DNA from: Nemertoderma westbladi
Taxonomy: Eukaryota; Xenacoelomorpha; Nemertodermatida; Nemertodermatidae
Assembly: GCA_032718475.1 (NCBI GenBank)
Contig: JAUCBJ010000892.1
Coordinates: forward strand, 1-50,231
Length of the DNA: 50,231 nucleotides
Reading direction: 5' to 3'
Below, piece after piece: positions 10,376-21,288 of this stretch (position 1 is the first letter of the stretch; the number at the start of each line of letters is the position of its first letter). Position numbers and translations under genes: made by a program. Below the pieces are notes generated by a model. It saw only the letters and a list, made by a program, of their open reading frames with translations. It did no database searches and was not told where the DNA came from.

Positions 10376-10830
10376 AAGCCAGGGGGATCCCGTCATAAAC
10401 TCATTCTGCACTACAGGGTATGAGAATTAATATCCGACGTTCTACCGCAACTGACTCCACCAAACGTAAACTCTACCTTCTGTATAACCCTACACTATCA
10501 CATCCACCTTACTGCAAACGGGGTTACAACATTCCAGAACGGAGTAGGATCGCTCTATCCCGATTTCCGCTCGGTAGCACCTCCTTGGCTGTGGAGCTAG
10601 GGAGGTGGAAGAGGAGCGCCGTATTTGCAGGTGTGGGCTTATACAATCGGAGGAGCATGTGCTTCTGAATTGTGTTTTAGTGACTAGGCCTCCTTCACTC
10701 TCGTTTACAACCGTAGAATCCCTAATGATTGTAACTACTGTAGTAAGGAAGAGTTAGTGACCCTGTCAAACTTCATTTATAGTGTGCTTGAAATCTACAT
10801 ATGTATTTATGTAATTGTTTGTGAATACAC
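10376..10830 (+). pseudogene. LINE relic, part 2 (C-terminal Cys/His region)
   Basis: The relic continues after the Copia insertion. Frames give RSRIALSRFPLGSTSLAVEL then GRWKR, and after a frameshift RRICRCGLIQSEEHVLLNC. The CRCG...EEHVLLNC pattern is the Cys/His motif common after the reverse transcriptase of several non-LTR families. It ends in TLSNFIYSVLEIY and a stop. Frameshifts and in-frame stops mark it as a fossil. Confidence 0.65.
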
Positions 10831-12418
10831 TATTACGTAATCATTACACCAATACACTATTGATGTAATTGTATTTATATTATTTTGTATTAGTTATGTA
10901 TTTATACTGTATATGGTAATGATTTATTGTTTAGTGTATTATTATTTAGTATTATTAGTAATTATTTAATGTATTAGTTTAATTTGAACCACCATAATCT
11001 GTATCTAGTAAAGGTTAAAGTTTGATTTATTACTGGTTCTAGTCTGTGCGATTTTGGACAATAGATTTTTGTCAATAAATATATATATACTGTACAACTG
11101 CAAGAATCGAATGCAGGCGGAAATCTATTACTACAGCTACTGTGGATAGCGGGCCTGCAGGTATAGTATAGTACTGCAGGGTACATATACTACTTTAATA
11201 GAATGATATTGAATTTAATTGAAATCGTAGAGGGGGTTGAATTATGTTTTGGCAACATATAATTCAGTTCAGTGGTTCGGTTTCGGTATCAGATATATTT
11301 TGCTTTAGATAAACTTTTATAACTACAGTGAATATAAATTGCTGGAGTTTTCAATTTATTAACTAAACTCGATATCGAGTCTCGGACCAGCATGGTTACG
11401 AAATTCCAAAACATTATTTATTATTATTTACATTATTAGTTCTATACATCGAAGCGTAACATATAAAGCAGTAAAATTAATGTTTAACTTGAAATCGAAA
11501 TCAGTTTGCGACAAGGTTCTCATATTTGTAACCAAACACACTGATTTGAAACAACTAACACAGATTCGTAACCAGGTACTCAAGTGTAACTGGGAACCCA
11601 AAATCATAACCAGATACAATTCCCCCCAGTTGAAATGTTAAAATTAATCTGGCATCGAAGCAATAAACAAAGGTTAATTCATCTTAGAAGATCATATTAA
11701 AAAAAATTTTTAAATTATAAAAGAAACATTTTTATAGTCAAATTTTGATTGTTTTCTTTTTATTGGGGGCTGGCGCCCCCAAACCCCCGCTTTTCCCTGT
11801 GTGCCCGTGTTAAATACAGTACTTTAAAACCATTTTGCAATAAATTAATTCATGTTGTATCATCCATGACCTACTATAACCATACTGTTATAGTAGGTCA
11901 TGTATCATCAGATAACAATTTGACTAAGCCTAAAGTAGGAACTGAATTGAATGTTTACTAAATTATTATAAAAATTACTATAATATTATATAATTCAAAC
12001 AAAATCCTATTAAAAATATTGCAAGTAACCAGGAAATTTAATTAGTTTATCAATATGTAATGCTGAACACAGAATACATACAGGTCGACGCATGTTGATT
12101 TCCCCTGGAGAGGTATAATAGGGTTGCTCCGCAAAAAAATTGTTGGGCTAGAAACAATCGAATAAGGGGTAACAAGGTGCCCTGAATCGAGTGGCAGGGT
12201 TTTTTTTTTGTGATAATTGAAAGTACCGACATACTGACTAATGGGGCTTGGTGGTATATAAATATAATAAATGGGTAAACACTAAAGTCTTACACCCCTT
12301 AATCTAACAAAAAAACATAGGATCAGGACATTAAGCCCTAAATAAGTAAAAAATACAAGGAAACGGTCGAAATGGCGGGTTTAAGTAGGCAAGGGAAGCC
12401 AATTTTGAAAATCGGCTG
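10831..12418. other. AT-rich non-coding DNA with one perfect hairpin
   Basis: No gene is supported. At 11865-11902 a 16-bp stem (CATGACCTACTATAAC and its exact complement) closes a 6-nt loop. The rest is AT-rich with short ORFs that show no family likeness. Confidence 0.5.
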
Positions 12419-12865
12419 TGATTTAATCACAATTAAAAAAATATATAATTTATCCAGCGTTAGTCATCAGCTTTCCAGCCATGCTTCTCCTTTGCAGCAC
12501 GGGGAGCTCCTCGATAGTGGCAAAGGATGCTAGCCCTTAAAAGGGCCGTTTTGGTTTGAGTTCAGTTTGATTATGCCACAGAATCACGACCCTCTCTAAA
12601 AGTAACATCTCTGATCCTGTCAACCATACGTTTTTCTTCAGAGTCATCGAAGATTGCACTGGAACTTGTCATTTTAATTACTTCTGTTAGGCCCAATTCA
12701 GTAAAATTACCAAAGAAACACTAATACCGGTAACTGAATACTGTAATATATTGCAATACAGCAAAAGTCAGGTAGTAATAATAACTGTTTAAACAGGGTT
12801 GCAACCTGCAAAGCTGATGCCTAACGCTGGATAAATTATATTTTTTTTTAATTGTGATTAAATCA
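12419..12865. mobile_element. Long-TIR foldback element, 447 bp
   Basis: The ends are inverted copies over about 60 bp (TGATTTAATCACAATTAAAA at the left; the same, reverse-complemented, at the right), including the word ATCCAGCGTTAG. The TSD is unclear. On the minus strand the middle holds a short frame ending at about 12574 and, about 25 nt after its stop, a stem-loop closely resembling the 3' end of replication-dependent histone mRNAs. Confidence 0.65.
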
Positions 12866-13815
12866 TAAATATTGAAATGTAAGATAGGTTTAAAGAATTG
12901 CCTATAAAATTTTTATACTTTTGTATTGGACCCTAAATTTTTGAATTCAAGCTCAGATTTAATTTCTCTTTCGAATTATATATTGCACTAAAGTACATGT
13001 CTGGCAGTTTTGTCTGGCCAGGGGGGGGGGGGGCAATCATTATGGAACACCCGGTACAAAGTTAAAACGGCCCAACCAACAACCGAAAACATTAAAAAGG
13101 TTCAGAAAGCTAAGGAAGATCTTAAATTGGCCTATAATACCAGCCAGGAGAAGGGTAGGTGAAAAACGCGGATCCGGATTCCAAAATTAGCAAAAAAAAG
13201 GGAAAGGAGCAGGTTACAGTGGTACGTTATTTTAACCAAACCAATAAACTAAAGTCAATAGAACATGTTATAGTTTTATTTTTGGGAGTTATAAAAATGT
13301 AAAAAAAATCGACTTCCGTAGGGACAATGTTAAATGTAGAATCCGGATCCGGATTATATTGAAATTTTATATATGACTGAATGGCAAAATTTTTGCTCAG
13401 TCCCAAACGCGACGGTCGTCGATAAAAAACAGTCTATCTCTAAAAGAACATGACATGCAGTTTTTATTCAACGTTGCAAATAAAAAGTTATCCTTTGCCT
13501 CACTTTTGGGTTCATTCTCGTCTATGGTGATGTTTATAAACGCCACGAACACCACTTCATGGGGACCTTACCAACCAACAAACCACGTGCTGTGTGTGGC
13601 ACTCTTTTTATACATGCCTACGGTGGCTGAATTATGCAGTATTGTACAGTATTGTATGCAGTAATGTACAGTATTACTTTCAGATATTTATTGGTCGACC
13701 ATAAATTATAATTTTTGGACCAATCATTGAAGAATGATGATTACAGGGAAATTTAACATCTATCAAAAATCATCAATTATCATTTTAGAATATACGTAGC
13801 AAAATATACACTAGA
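12866..13815. other. Non-coding DNA with a poly-G tract and one copy of the recurrent module
   Basis: A G tract of about 14 lies near 13021. A minus-strand copy of the recurrent module (AACCAAACCAATAAAC at its end) occupies 13201-13249. Nothing else was recognised. Confidence 0.5.
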
Positions 13816-14115
13816 ACACTCCCCTTTAGGCTGAGATAACTCCCTTTAGGCTGAGATGACTCCCCTTAGGCTGAGATGACACCCCTAATTGAGTTATAAT
13901 TCATATCCGTACCTGTGTTATTTTCGTATATTGCAAAAATCAAACTGTAACTTATTGAGATATCGTTTATTGTTTTGGTTAGAAAAGCCCGCCATTGTAA
14001 CCTGTTCCTTTCCGTTAATTAAGAAATCTAGGGAGAAAACGGGGGAGTGTACTCAGCCTAGGCTGAGAAGACCAGAGAGTCATATTTGGTGGGGAGTTAT
14101 CTCAGCCTGTTGCTG
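13816..14115. mobile_element. Foldback-type element carrying the recurrent module
   Basis: Inverted words bracket the stretch (ACACTCCCC at 13816, GGGGAGTGT near 14042; AGGCTGAGATAACTCCC versus GGGGAGTTATCTCAGCCT near 14091). Three tandem 20-21 bp units (TTAGGCTGAGATGACTCCCC) lie at 13825-13886, and the recurrent module lies at 13965-14013. Boundaries are approximate. Confidence 0.5.
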
Positions 14116-14962
14116 TGACACCGGCACATTGTTTCACAGCGGCGCGGTGTCCTAGGCGAATCTGCCCCCCCGCGTGGAATGCCCTCCTCCCTATAGACTT
14201 ACAGTATAGTAATATTGTAGTAGGCCTAGCAAACCGTACAGCACTTTAACTTGGATTTATTTGTTTATTTTTTGGTTAGGGTTGTTAGTTGGTCGGAAGT
14301 GACTACTAGTTGGCCAGGCCCAAACCCTAATTAAAAATGTCGTGTAACCCTAACTCTAAGTCATGAGGCTATAAATATAAGAAATTCAGGGGAATGTTGG
14401 ACCTTGCCATAATGACCGAAATTCCACAAAATTAAATGAATTTCCACAAAGTGCCACAGCAAAGGCCACATCAAGGGGACACAATGAAATATTTACCATT
14501 TAGCAAGTATTTAGCATAACAAATTAAAAAAAAACTATATTTACAATATTTATTCACCCATCCCCCCACCCCATATCTTTCTTACCTATTAAAAATTTAA
14601 TTCAAAATTTGTTTTCCATTTCAATAAAACTACAAACTACCGTAAATATTTAGTTTGTCTGGGCCCGCACTACAGTTAGTCATGTACTGAGTCCTGCCTG
14701 ATGCTCACTTCAACCAATTCGCATCATTATTGAATTTCAAATTTCCCGCCCTAACAGCCTTTTACCCTGTTCCATACTTGTGCTGTAGTTGTTGGCTGTC
14801 CCATGTAGACCAGTACTGCAGTAGACGACCCTCCTACCCTACTGTGTCCTACACTACTACACACTAGTCATCTAGTACACACAGCCTACACCAGTGCACA
14901 CAGTCGATAACTCAGTAACTGTATAACTGCTGAACTGTACTGATTTGTAACTGATTAACAGA
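14116..14962. other. Upstream region of KIFBP
   Basis: Presumed promoter and 5' UTR of the KIFBP gene, with many GTAC/CTAC words and C-rich patches near 14160 and 14565. No core promoter element is convincing. Confidence 0.4.
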
Positions 14963-16789
14963 ATGGACACCGACAGTTCTTTGTGCACAATGCTCTACGA
15001 AAAATTTGAAACTGCTTTACGGCTATCTGAAGATACATTGCATGAAGATAGTGGGGATACAAATATTTTTGAATCGAAATACCAAGCGATAAACTTATTC
15101 AAACAATTAAAAGAAGACATAAATGAAATATGCGACTTCTCCAGTGTAAAGAAAATTATCTTATCTGCCGCCGTTGAATATTACATAGGAGTTCTACGAG
15201 TTGAAACTGAGGAAATATCTGAAGGAATAACTTCGTTACAGAAGTGCATCTCTCTACTCGAGAAATGCAGCGCGTCTGAATCTGAAGAGCTCGCTAAAGA
15301 TATAACATCTCTCTCGATAAAGACCCACAATGAACTCGGAATGGTGCGAACCTCATTGTCACAGAGGCGTAAATCGCTGAACGCATTTCTCCTCAGTAAG
15401 GCATTGCACGTCGATTACAAGAAGCGATTCGACGCCCCGCCCAGGTTAGTGCCTGATCTCTTCCGACCGGAGACACGCCAGTCGACGATAGAGGCGAGAT
15501 ACACGAATCTCGAGTCCACCTACACGCACACGCTTTTCTACATCGCGCAGGCGTACAAACATATGGGAAATGCGGCTATGTCGGCTACCTACTGCCACGC
15601 CACTATCCGCAGACAGCTGGACAGCGGCAGTTACGATCCCGTGGAATGGAGCATCAACTGCGCGACGCTGTCGCAGTTCTACGTGGAGGCGGCGGGGAAG
15701 GCGAGGCATTGTCTGGCTGCGGCCTCGGTTGTGTTCGCTACAGCCACCCCACCCGAAAGCGAGGAGGAGGAAGAGAGTGAGCGTTACGAACGCTCACGAG
15801 CCGATATCAGTTGGTGTTGGGTAAAATACTGCCTTAATCTGCTGCAGAGATCCAAAGACACCGCGGATAACGTGGTGAACAACGCAGAAGATTTGGTGAG
15901 CACCTCGGATAGTGTTGTATCCGACGATGAGGACGAAGAGATTGATAACGAAGACAGTAGCGACGTTGCGGCCTTGGCGAAGGAGACATTCAGAGGACTG
16001 GAACTCACCCAGTACGAGGAGGCAGTTGGCGATGTTCTAGTGGCGGACGTCGATGCCGCTAGAGAAGTATTCCGCTTTGCCGCCAAACAGATAGAGGAAG
16101 TTAAGCGTTACTACGTGCTCGACGGTTTCGCAGCCGACTTTCTCGACATCATTCGGGACCACAGCAAACTCTACCAACTCCTCGTCTACTTCGAGGTGGA
16201 CCTCAGTCGACGCTGCAAACTCCACAAACGGCGCATTGGACTCATCAGCGACGTCCTCAACCAACTCAACGCTAAGTTCTTCCTCGACGATTGCCGACAA
16301 CTATCCTACGAGTTGGCTGAGACTTACAATGAGATGATAAGTCTAAAGTGCGAGATTGCTTCCACACAGAACGAACCCTCTCACAATGAAGCCTCAATCA
16401 GCTGTTCATCTAACAGCGAATCATCCACGCCGGTACCCACACTCCACCAGACCAATAAGATCAACCAACTCGCCACCAAGGGCATCAAGTGCTTCTCACA
16501 GTTCATCAACTTCCTCAAGGATAACTCAGGGAAACTTCCAAGCAAGTTCGACGCATTCTACGAACGACCAGCCATGGTCGCTTACCTGTGTATGGGTCGA
16601 CTTTACTCAAAAATAAACACACATGATATATCCGAGAGGCTGGGAAACCTACAGCACAGCGTGGAATGCTACAAGGCAGTGGTCGAGTACTGCTCCAAGC
16701 ACCAGTCAGCCAAATCGAGTTGCGCTCAGGAGTTCGAGATTTGTAGCGAAATGGTTGATCTATTGCCCTTGACAATGGACCGCATATAA
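14963..16789 (+). CDS. KIFBP: KIF-binding protein (KIFBP/KBP), intronless, 608 aa
   Basis: An uninterrupted frame whose length (608 aa) is close to the vertebrate protein (about 620 aa). KIFBP is a helical, TPR-like cytoplasmic protein that binds the motor domains of a subset of kinesins (KIF1 group and others) and keeps them off microtubules, with a role in axon growth. Visible family features: N-terminal LYEKFETALRLSE, the block YTHTLFYIAQAYKHM then YCHATIRRQL (about residues 190-220), WSINCATLSQFYVEAAGKAR (about 230-250), acidic low-complexity inserts near 270 and 300-335, RRCKLHKRRIGLISDVLNQL (about 410-430) and the C-terminal CSEMVDLLPLTMDRI. The start is fixed by an in-frame stop 12 nt upstream (14948-14950). 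The vertebrate gene has several introns and this copy has none in the coding region, so it could be a retrocopy that took over or a lineage that lost its introns. Selection seems intact because there is no stop or shift. Confidence 0.95.
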   Translation: MDTDSSLCTMLYEKFETALRLSEDTLHEDSGDTNIFESKYQAINLFKQLKEDINEICDFSSVKKIILSAAVEYYIGVLRVETEEISEGITSLQKCISLLEKCSASESEELAKDITSLSIKTHNELGMVRTSLSQRRKSLNAFLLSKALHVDYKKRFDAPPRLVPDLFRPETRQSTIEARYTNLESTYTHTLFYIAQAYKHMGNAAMSATYCHATIRRQLDSGSYDPVEWSINCATLSQFYVEAAGKARHCLAAASVVFATATPPESEEEEESERYERSRADISWCWVKYCLNLLQRSKDTADNVVNNAEDLVSTSDSVVSDDEDEEIDNEDSSDVAALAKETFRGLELTQYEEAVGDVLVADVDAAREVFRFAAKQIEEVKRYYVLDGFAADFLDIIRDHSKLYQLLVYFEVDLSRRCKLHKRRIGLISDVLNQLNAKFFLDDCRQLSYELAETYNEMISLKCEIASTQNEPSHNEASISCSSNSESSTPVPTLHQTNKINQLATKGIKCFSQFINFLKDNSGKLPSKFDAFYERPAMVAYLCMGRLYSKINTHDISERLGNLQHSVECYKAVVEYCSKHQSAKSSCAQEFEICSEMVDLLPLTMDRI

Positions 16790-16895
16790 TGCAATGCCCA
16801 CACAATCACAGACACAACTCATCTATAGCCTCTTTTTACTTTTAAACTAAATTCATTTTATATGCCATAGTTATTTTACCAATTTGTTTTCTTTT

Positions 16896-16901
16896 AATAA
16901 A
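16896..16901 (+). terminator. Poly(A) signal AATAAA of KIFBP
   Basis: An AATAAA hexamer lies about 107 nt after the KIFBP stop codon in AT-rich sequence. It is the first canonical signal downstream and is followed at about 16960 by a G tract. Confidence 0.65.
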
Positions 16902-18012
16902 AATAACCTTTCCAAAAATATCGACTTCTTGATTCTTTGTAGAAATATTGGAATGTGGGGAGGGGGGGGGGGGGGGGCTTCCGGGTTGTTTAGCTGAACT
17001 CGCTATATGCAGGCCTCCCAGAGTTTCCTTTTTTGTAGAACGTTTCCTTTTTTTACCTCTTTTTTTTTAGAACCTTTCCTTTTTTCCCTCCATTTTCACA
17101 CATTTTTTTCCTTTTTTTTTGGTTCAGAAGATCAGCTTCAGCTTTCTGTTGATATTGACAAGGTTATAAAAGAGATTGACGGGCATATGCAGATGTTTAT
17201 TTTGAATATGTTTATTTTGATAAATATCACGAGATAAGTTACCATAAAAATGTAGCAGTGGAGGTGACTTTACTATATTTATTTTCTGAGGCGCGGACAT
17301 ATTATAATTTATATAAAGCCCGCCTTGGTGAATTAACAGTGTTGAATTTCAATTTAGGGAAAGGAACAGGCTGCAGTGGCAGTCTATTCTAACCAAAACA
17401 ATAATAAGAAAGCCCATTCATTACATGGTTACAGTTTCATTTTTGCTCATAATCAGCTGGTATTTGCATCCGTTTTCCACTGAAGATGGTTGAATTTTGA
17501 TTGCGTCTAAAAAGCATTTTTGTTATTTATATTTTATATAAATGTAGCCACGACCGGAAATCCGTACCAAAGTTTTTATATCACTTTCAAAATAAAGTTA
17601 TATTTACAATCGTTTTATAAACCTCTATCAATAACCATCAATCGGCCGAGCTCAACCCACTCTGATAACAAGGCAAAAAAAGTGAAAATTTCATAATTGT
17701 TTTTAAACTGTTCTTATTTCATTGATATGTTGATTTATAATAATTATATTGCCATTGCCGTGGTCGTTCTCTTTCTTTGTTTCTACTTTTTAAATTATTT
17801 GGATCTCTTCCTGTCATTTAATACGATGTTTCTTAATAGGCTTTTAGGTTAATGAAATATAATTTTTACTATCCTTTTTTAAAGATAATATCAATTCAGT
17901 TTTTCCCTTTTTTTGAACTGCATCCTATCCCTTTTTTCCTTTTTAGAAAATATAAATTCCTTTTTTCCTTTTTTTCATCGATTTTTTTGGCCCTAGAGGG
18001 CTGTATGATGAG
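16902..18012. other. Polypyrimidine-rich non-coding region with one module copy
   Basis: It contains a G tract near 16961-16977 and two stretches of repeated CCTTTTTT on the plus strand (about 17025-17125 and 17875-17985). A minus-strand copy of the recurrent module lies at 17356-17406. If the BRIP1-type exons belong to a gene, this would be intron. No exon with a DEAH motif was found here. Confidence 0.5.
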
Positions 18013-18238
18013 GGGTGAGTACAAAACAAAGACCAAAGACACAAGACCTGTACAAAAAACATGTGTTACTTTCGTTTATTGTTTTGGTTCCCCCAACACG
18101 CCTCTGTAACCTACTCCCTTACTAACCTGCTCCTTTAAATGGCATTGGGACCCAGCGCACTTTGGGACCTAACGCGACTTTACCTCTTTGTTTTGTACAG
18201 AGGGTATTGGGTCACTGGTCTTTGTTTTGTACTCACTC
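18013..18238 (+). mobile_element. Second copy of the introner-like TIR element, 226 bp
   Basis: It begins GGGTGAGTACAAAACAAAGA and ends in its complement (TCTTTGTTTTGTACTCACTC), matching the ends of the insert in the transporter gene. It shares the recurrent module (from 18074) and the block GGGACCTAACGCGACTTTAC with that insert. It also contains TTTGTTTTGTACAG at 18187-18200, which looks like a 3' splice site. No target duplication is visible, so it is older or one end is altered. It lies 170 bp from the BRIP1-type exon, in that gene's intron but opposite in orientation. Confidence 0.75.
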
Positions 18239-18410
18239 AAAATTAGTTATCATGAACTCATACCGGGTGTATGTCAAACATTCAACATGGGTGGGCTTGG
18301 GGGACGTTAATAATTATTAATCCTCCATTCCTTGGATGCTGAAGTTCTTCAAATTTTATTAATGGTCAGGGAAATAAGAGGAGAGATTCGTGCCATAGTT
18401 GACCACTCAC

Positions 18411-18628
18411 CTGGTCTTCTAGGTGCAGATCCATACTACTTCTAATCTTCGGATCAATAATGTAATTGTATGGGCAAATAATCAGATCGGCGTCCTTCAT
18501 GAGATCTCGTTGGGCAAAGTAAGGGCACGCAACTATTCTCTTTCCAACCTTTATGAGGTCTTCTAGATCCCAAGCTGTTCGGATACCGTACTGGTAAAGT
18601 TGGTTTTGGTGTTTAATCTTCGTAACAC
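18411..18628 (-). CDS. BRIP1/FANCJ-type helicase, isolated exon (Fe-S/motif region)
   Basis: A 218-bp exon with a CAG 3' splice acceptor on its 5' side and a gtgagt donor after it. Translation runs GVTKIKHQNQLYQYGIRTAW then DLEDLIKVGKRIVACPYFAQ, followed by RDLMKDADLIICPYNYIIDP and KIRSSMDLHLEDQ. This matches the XPD-family DNA helicases, closest to BRIP1/FANCJ: the last Fe-S cysteine in ACPYF, the DAD-I--CPYNY stretch and the segment just before motif II. BRIP1 is a 5'-to-3' helicase in crosslink repair. The exon begins with two bases that complete the glycine codon left by the exon at 21289. The next exon should carry DEAH, but none is visible to the left in the window. Confidence 0.85.
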
Positions 18629-18689
18629 CTGTAACGCCAAATTGGGTTGTAAGAAAATTGAAAATATCAAAATTGAAAATTAGTCAAAT

Positions 18690-18830
18690 GATCCTCTTAG
18701 ACTCGGGTAATAGTTCATTCAACAAGGATGTCCGCAGTTCGATCCCACCTCACAGAGGGCCCTGTTCAAAGGAAAAGGTATTGAACTTTGTTTTCCTTTA
18801 CATACACATATAAATTAATTCCACTTCCTA
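18690..18830 (+). repeat. Possible tRNA-related SINE fragment
   Basis: AGTTCGATCCC near 18736 fits a B box of an RNA polymerase III promoter, and a weak A-box-like word (TAGTTCATTCAAC) lies upstream. It could be chance. Confidence 0.25.
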
Positions 18831-18940
18831 CAATTACTAAATAATTTTAGGGATTGTATTAATGATGCAGGTACTGCTTTTATATGTTTTTATAAATTTG
18901 TATACATACTAACATATTTAACATTTAACAGCGTTAACTA

Positions 18941-20841
18941 CTACTACTACTACTACTAGGATCGGCATGCTGCATTGCAGCTGCATTTTTAAGAATGCTG
19001 TGCCGGCTTATCGACAAAATTGCACCGCCACAACTCCCTATCACCCATGACATTTGCTAGATCATCCGCATCTTCAAGGCCAGTGTCCTTAAAGATGCGT
19101 CTCAAGAAAGTCATGGGCTGTCCAACATGCTTATTCACTCCATGAGGCTGCCAAAGTACAAGATTATGCACTGGCTGGTCCTCACGGTGAAAGCAATGTC
19201 CTGCAAAGCGGAGGCGATTTTGTTCTAGTGTCAAGCTTGGGGGAACCAATGAGACACCTCCAATGTTATATAGTGTCTGGTTGGAGATGTGTGCATTGAA
19301 CTTGACACAATGAACCCGGCGTAGCATTCTTGTGAATGTGCCATCCAGAGATTTGGTGTCCTCAGCAGTTAGAGCCCAGCATGGACTCCCATAGAGGAGT
19401 ACTGGAACTACTGCTGCTCTAAATAACCGGACCTTAAGTTTCCGATTAATTCTCGGTGACTTCCAAATCCTGGAAAGCCTATTCAAGGCTGCCCATGCCT
19501 TTCCCTTACGTATTCGAAGGTCCTCACCTGACTTCCGGATCCATGATCCCAGGTTATAGAAGTCATCCACATGCTCAAGCATACCATCTTTTGAGCTTAT
19601 GCTCATCCGATCAGAGACTTGCTGAGGACTTTCGAAGTTAACTGTCAAAATTTTGGTCTTTCTGGAGTTAATAAAAAGACCAACACTAGAAGCAGCATTT
19701 TCTAAATGAGCTGAGGAGCCGTTGGGCTCCCTCTAGTGATTCTGAGAGTACTCCTAAGTCAACAGCAAAGTCTAGATCAGTTAGGTACTTGGCAGGATTT
19801 CCTCGACTTCTGGAGCCAGTAGGTGGAGTTATCATCACCCCATTATCATTATGATGATCTAAGGACATGCGTAGAACATAGTCAACAACAATTATGAACA
19901 AGAATGGTGCAAGTGTGTCTCCCTGGAGGACGCCCCATAACACTTCAAATGGTTCTGTGTCACCGTCAACAGAGATAAAATCCTGAAGATGGACGGAATT
20001 TCGGTTAACACTATTGCTATAGACCCAGGGCAATGTAGGTGATTGATGCAGACTTGCATTAAAGTCTCCCAGGAATGTTAAGAATGCATGCTGATCCACT
20101 CCATCAGTACCTGCTTGTAGATTCTGGTAGAAATTTTCCACCTCCACTACAGGGGCAACACTAGTTGGAGAGTAGCACACAATCAGAACCACCTTAGGAA
20201 ACTTCTTAGCCAGTCTTCCAGAACATGAGAAGTGGCAACGGATGATGCGGTTAGAGATTTGGTCATTTTGTCCAATGCTGCATGTGCAGTTGGATTCATC
20301 AATAGACCAATTCCACCATTGCCACTATCATCTGCTGAAGCGAGGGCGAGTCGCCAACCGCCCCCCATGTCCTTAATCAGAACCTCATCAGTCTGTCCAG
20401 TCTGCATTCGGTGCTCTTGAACACCCACTGCACTAAGAGAAAGCTTATCTGCCAAGGCAGTCAGCTCACCTTGTCGCATTGGGGACCCGAGTGTTAGGGT
20501 GTTTACTGAGGCTAGTCTAGTGACTTGCCTCAGATTCACCAATGGCATTGTTGGTCGGGGTGTGACATGAGAGTAGCCTCCAACTCCAGAATCCCTCTCC
20601 CCCTCACAATCTGGCCTCCCCGGTGACCCAGGATTTGGTCCAGAAAGGTCATCAGGAAAGGGACTCAAAGAATTGTTTGCCGCTCTCTCTCCAGTAGGGT
20701 GTGAGACAGGCAGCCGGTCAGGCGATAACTGATGCCTGTGAGGCCAATTGTGTCCAGTCATTCCACTGGCCTCTAGTGGCTGGATTACTAATGTAATCCA
20801 TAGTGGGGGTTGGGGGGTGCTTTTTTGCCGAGCGTTTTTTG
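18941..20841 (-). mobile_element. LINE family A, copy 1 (APE-type non-LTR, internally deleted)
   Basis: Bounded by a 13-bp target duplication, ACAGCGTTAACTA (18928-18940 and 20842-20854), with a 3' (TAG)n tail. On the minus strand the endonuclease start is at 20183-20761 (LASVNTLTLGSP, GVQEHRM) and continues frameshifted to LGDFNASL (about 20070). It then jumps to the end of the reverse transcriptase (EVLWGVLQGDTLAPFLF, about 19930), so most of the RT including the FVDF motif is deleted. The C-terminal domain is at 18989-19648 (RLRFAGHCFHREDQPV, DRELWR). The YADD site reads FAVD and there are several frame breaks. The copy is dead but bounded by a clear target duplication, inside the BRIP1-type intron. 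Confidence 0.85.
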
Positions 20842-20854
20842 ACAGCGTTAACTA

Positions 20855-21288
20855 GTTACTTATTAAACTACACTGACGGGTAAAATGGACATACGGTGAA
20901 ATTAACTTTTACTTAATTTTAACTTAATATTAACTTAATGTTTATAAATGTGTGGTGAACGTCCCTTAACCCCGAACGTAACGGTTAACAATTTACTATT
21001 GAGAGTCCCGAAACAAAATTTCCTTCATACATTTTCGGAAATGTCGGGTTTTACAGATATTTAGTTTATTGCTGCAATTTTTAGAATAAAAAGGCTGAAA
21101 TATAAAGTGATCAAACACAATTAGTGTATTAATTCCCTAAATTATGTAGAAGCAGCTGTTCAATAATAGTTCTAACTTAAATTTGACAATATAACTTTGT
21201 TCTTCGTTCTATAATAGAAATTAGTCCAACGTGATACACAATATAAATTTGTTCCATATTCTAGAATATAATAACTTGTTCCTCATAC
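20855..21288. other. Intron sequence, nothing recognised
   Basis: AT-rich intronic DNA between LINE A and the BRIP1-type exon. Confidence 0.4.

Noticed and set aside
15446-16805. Antisense and out-of-frame ORFs over KIFBP
   Set aside because: They are shadows of the long KIFBP frame with no independent similarity.
17130-17200. Possible exon after a strong pyrimidine tract (TTTGGTTCAG, then EDQLQLSVDIDKVIKEIDGH)
   Set aside because: The composition looks coding, but there is no family match, no convincing donor and no neighbouring exon. Pyrimidine tracts are common in this stretch.
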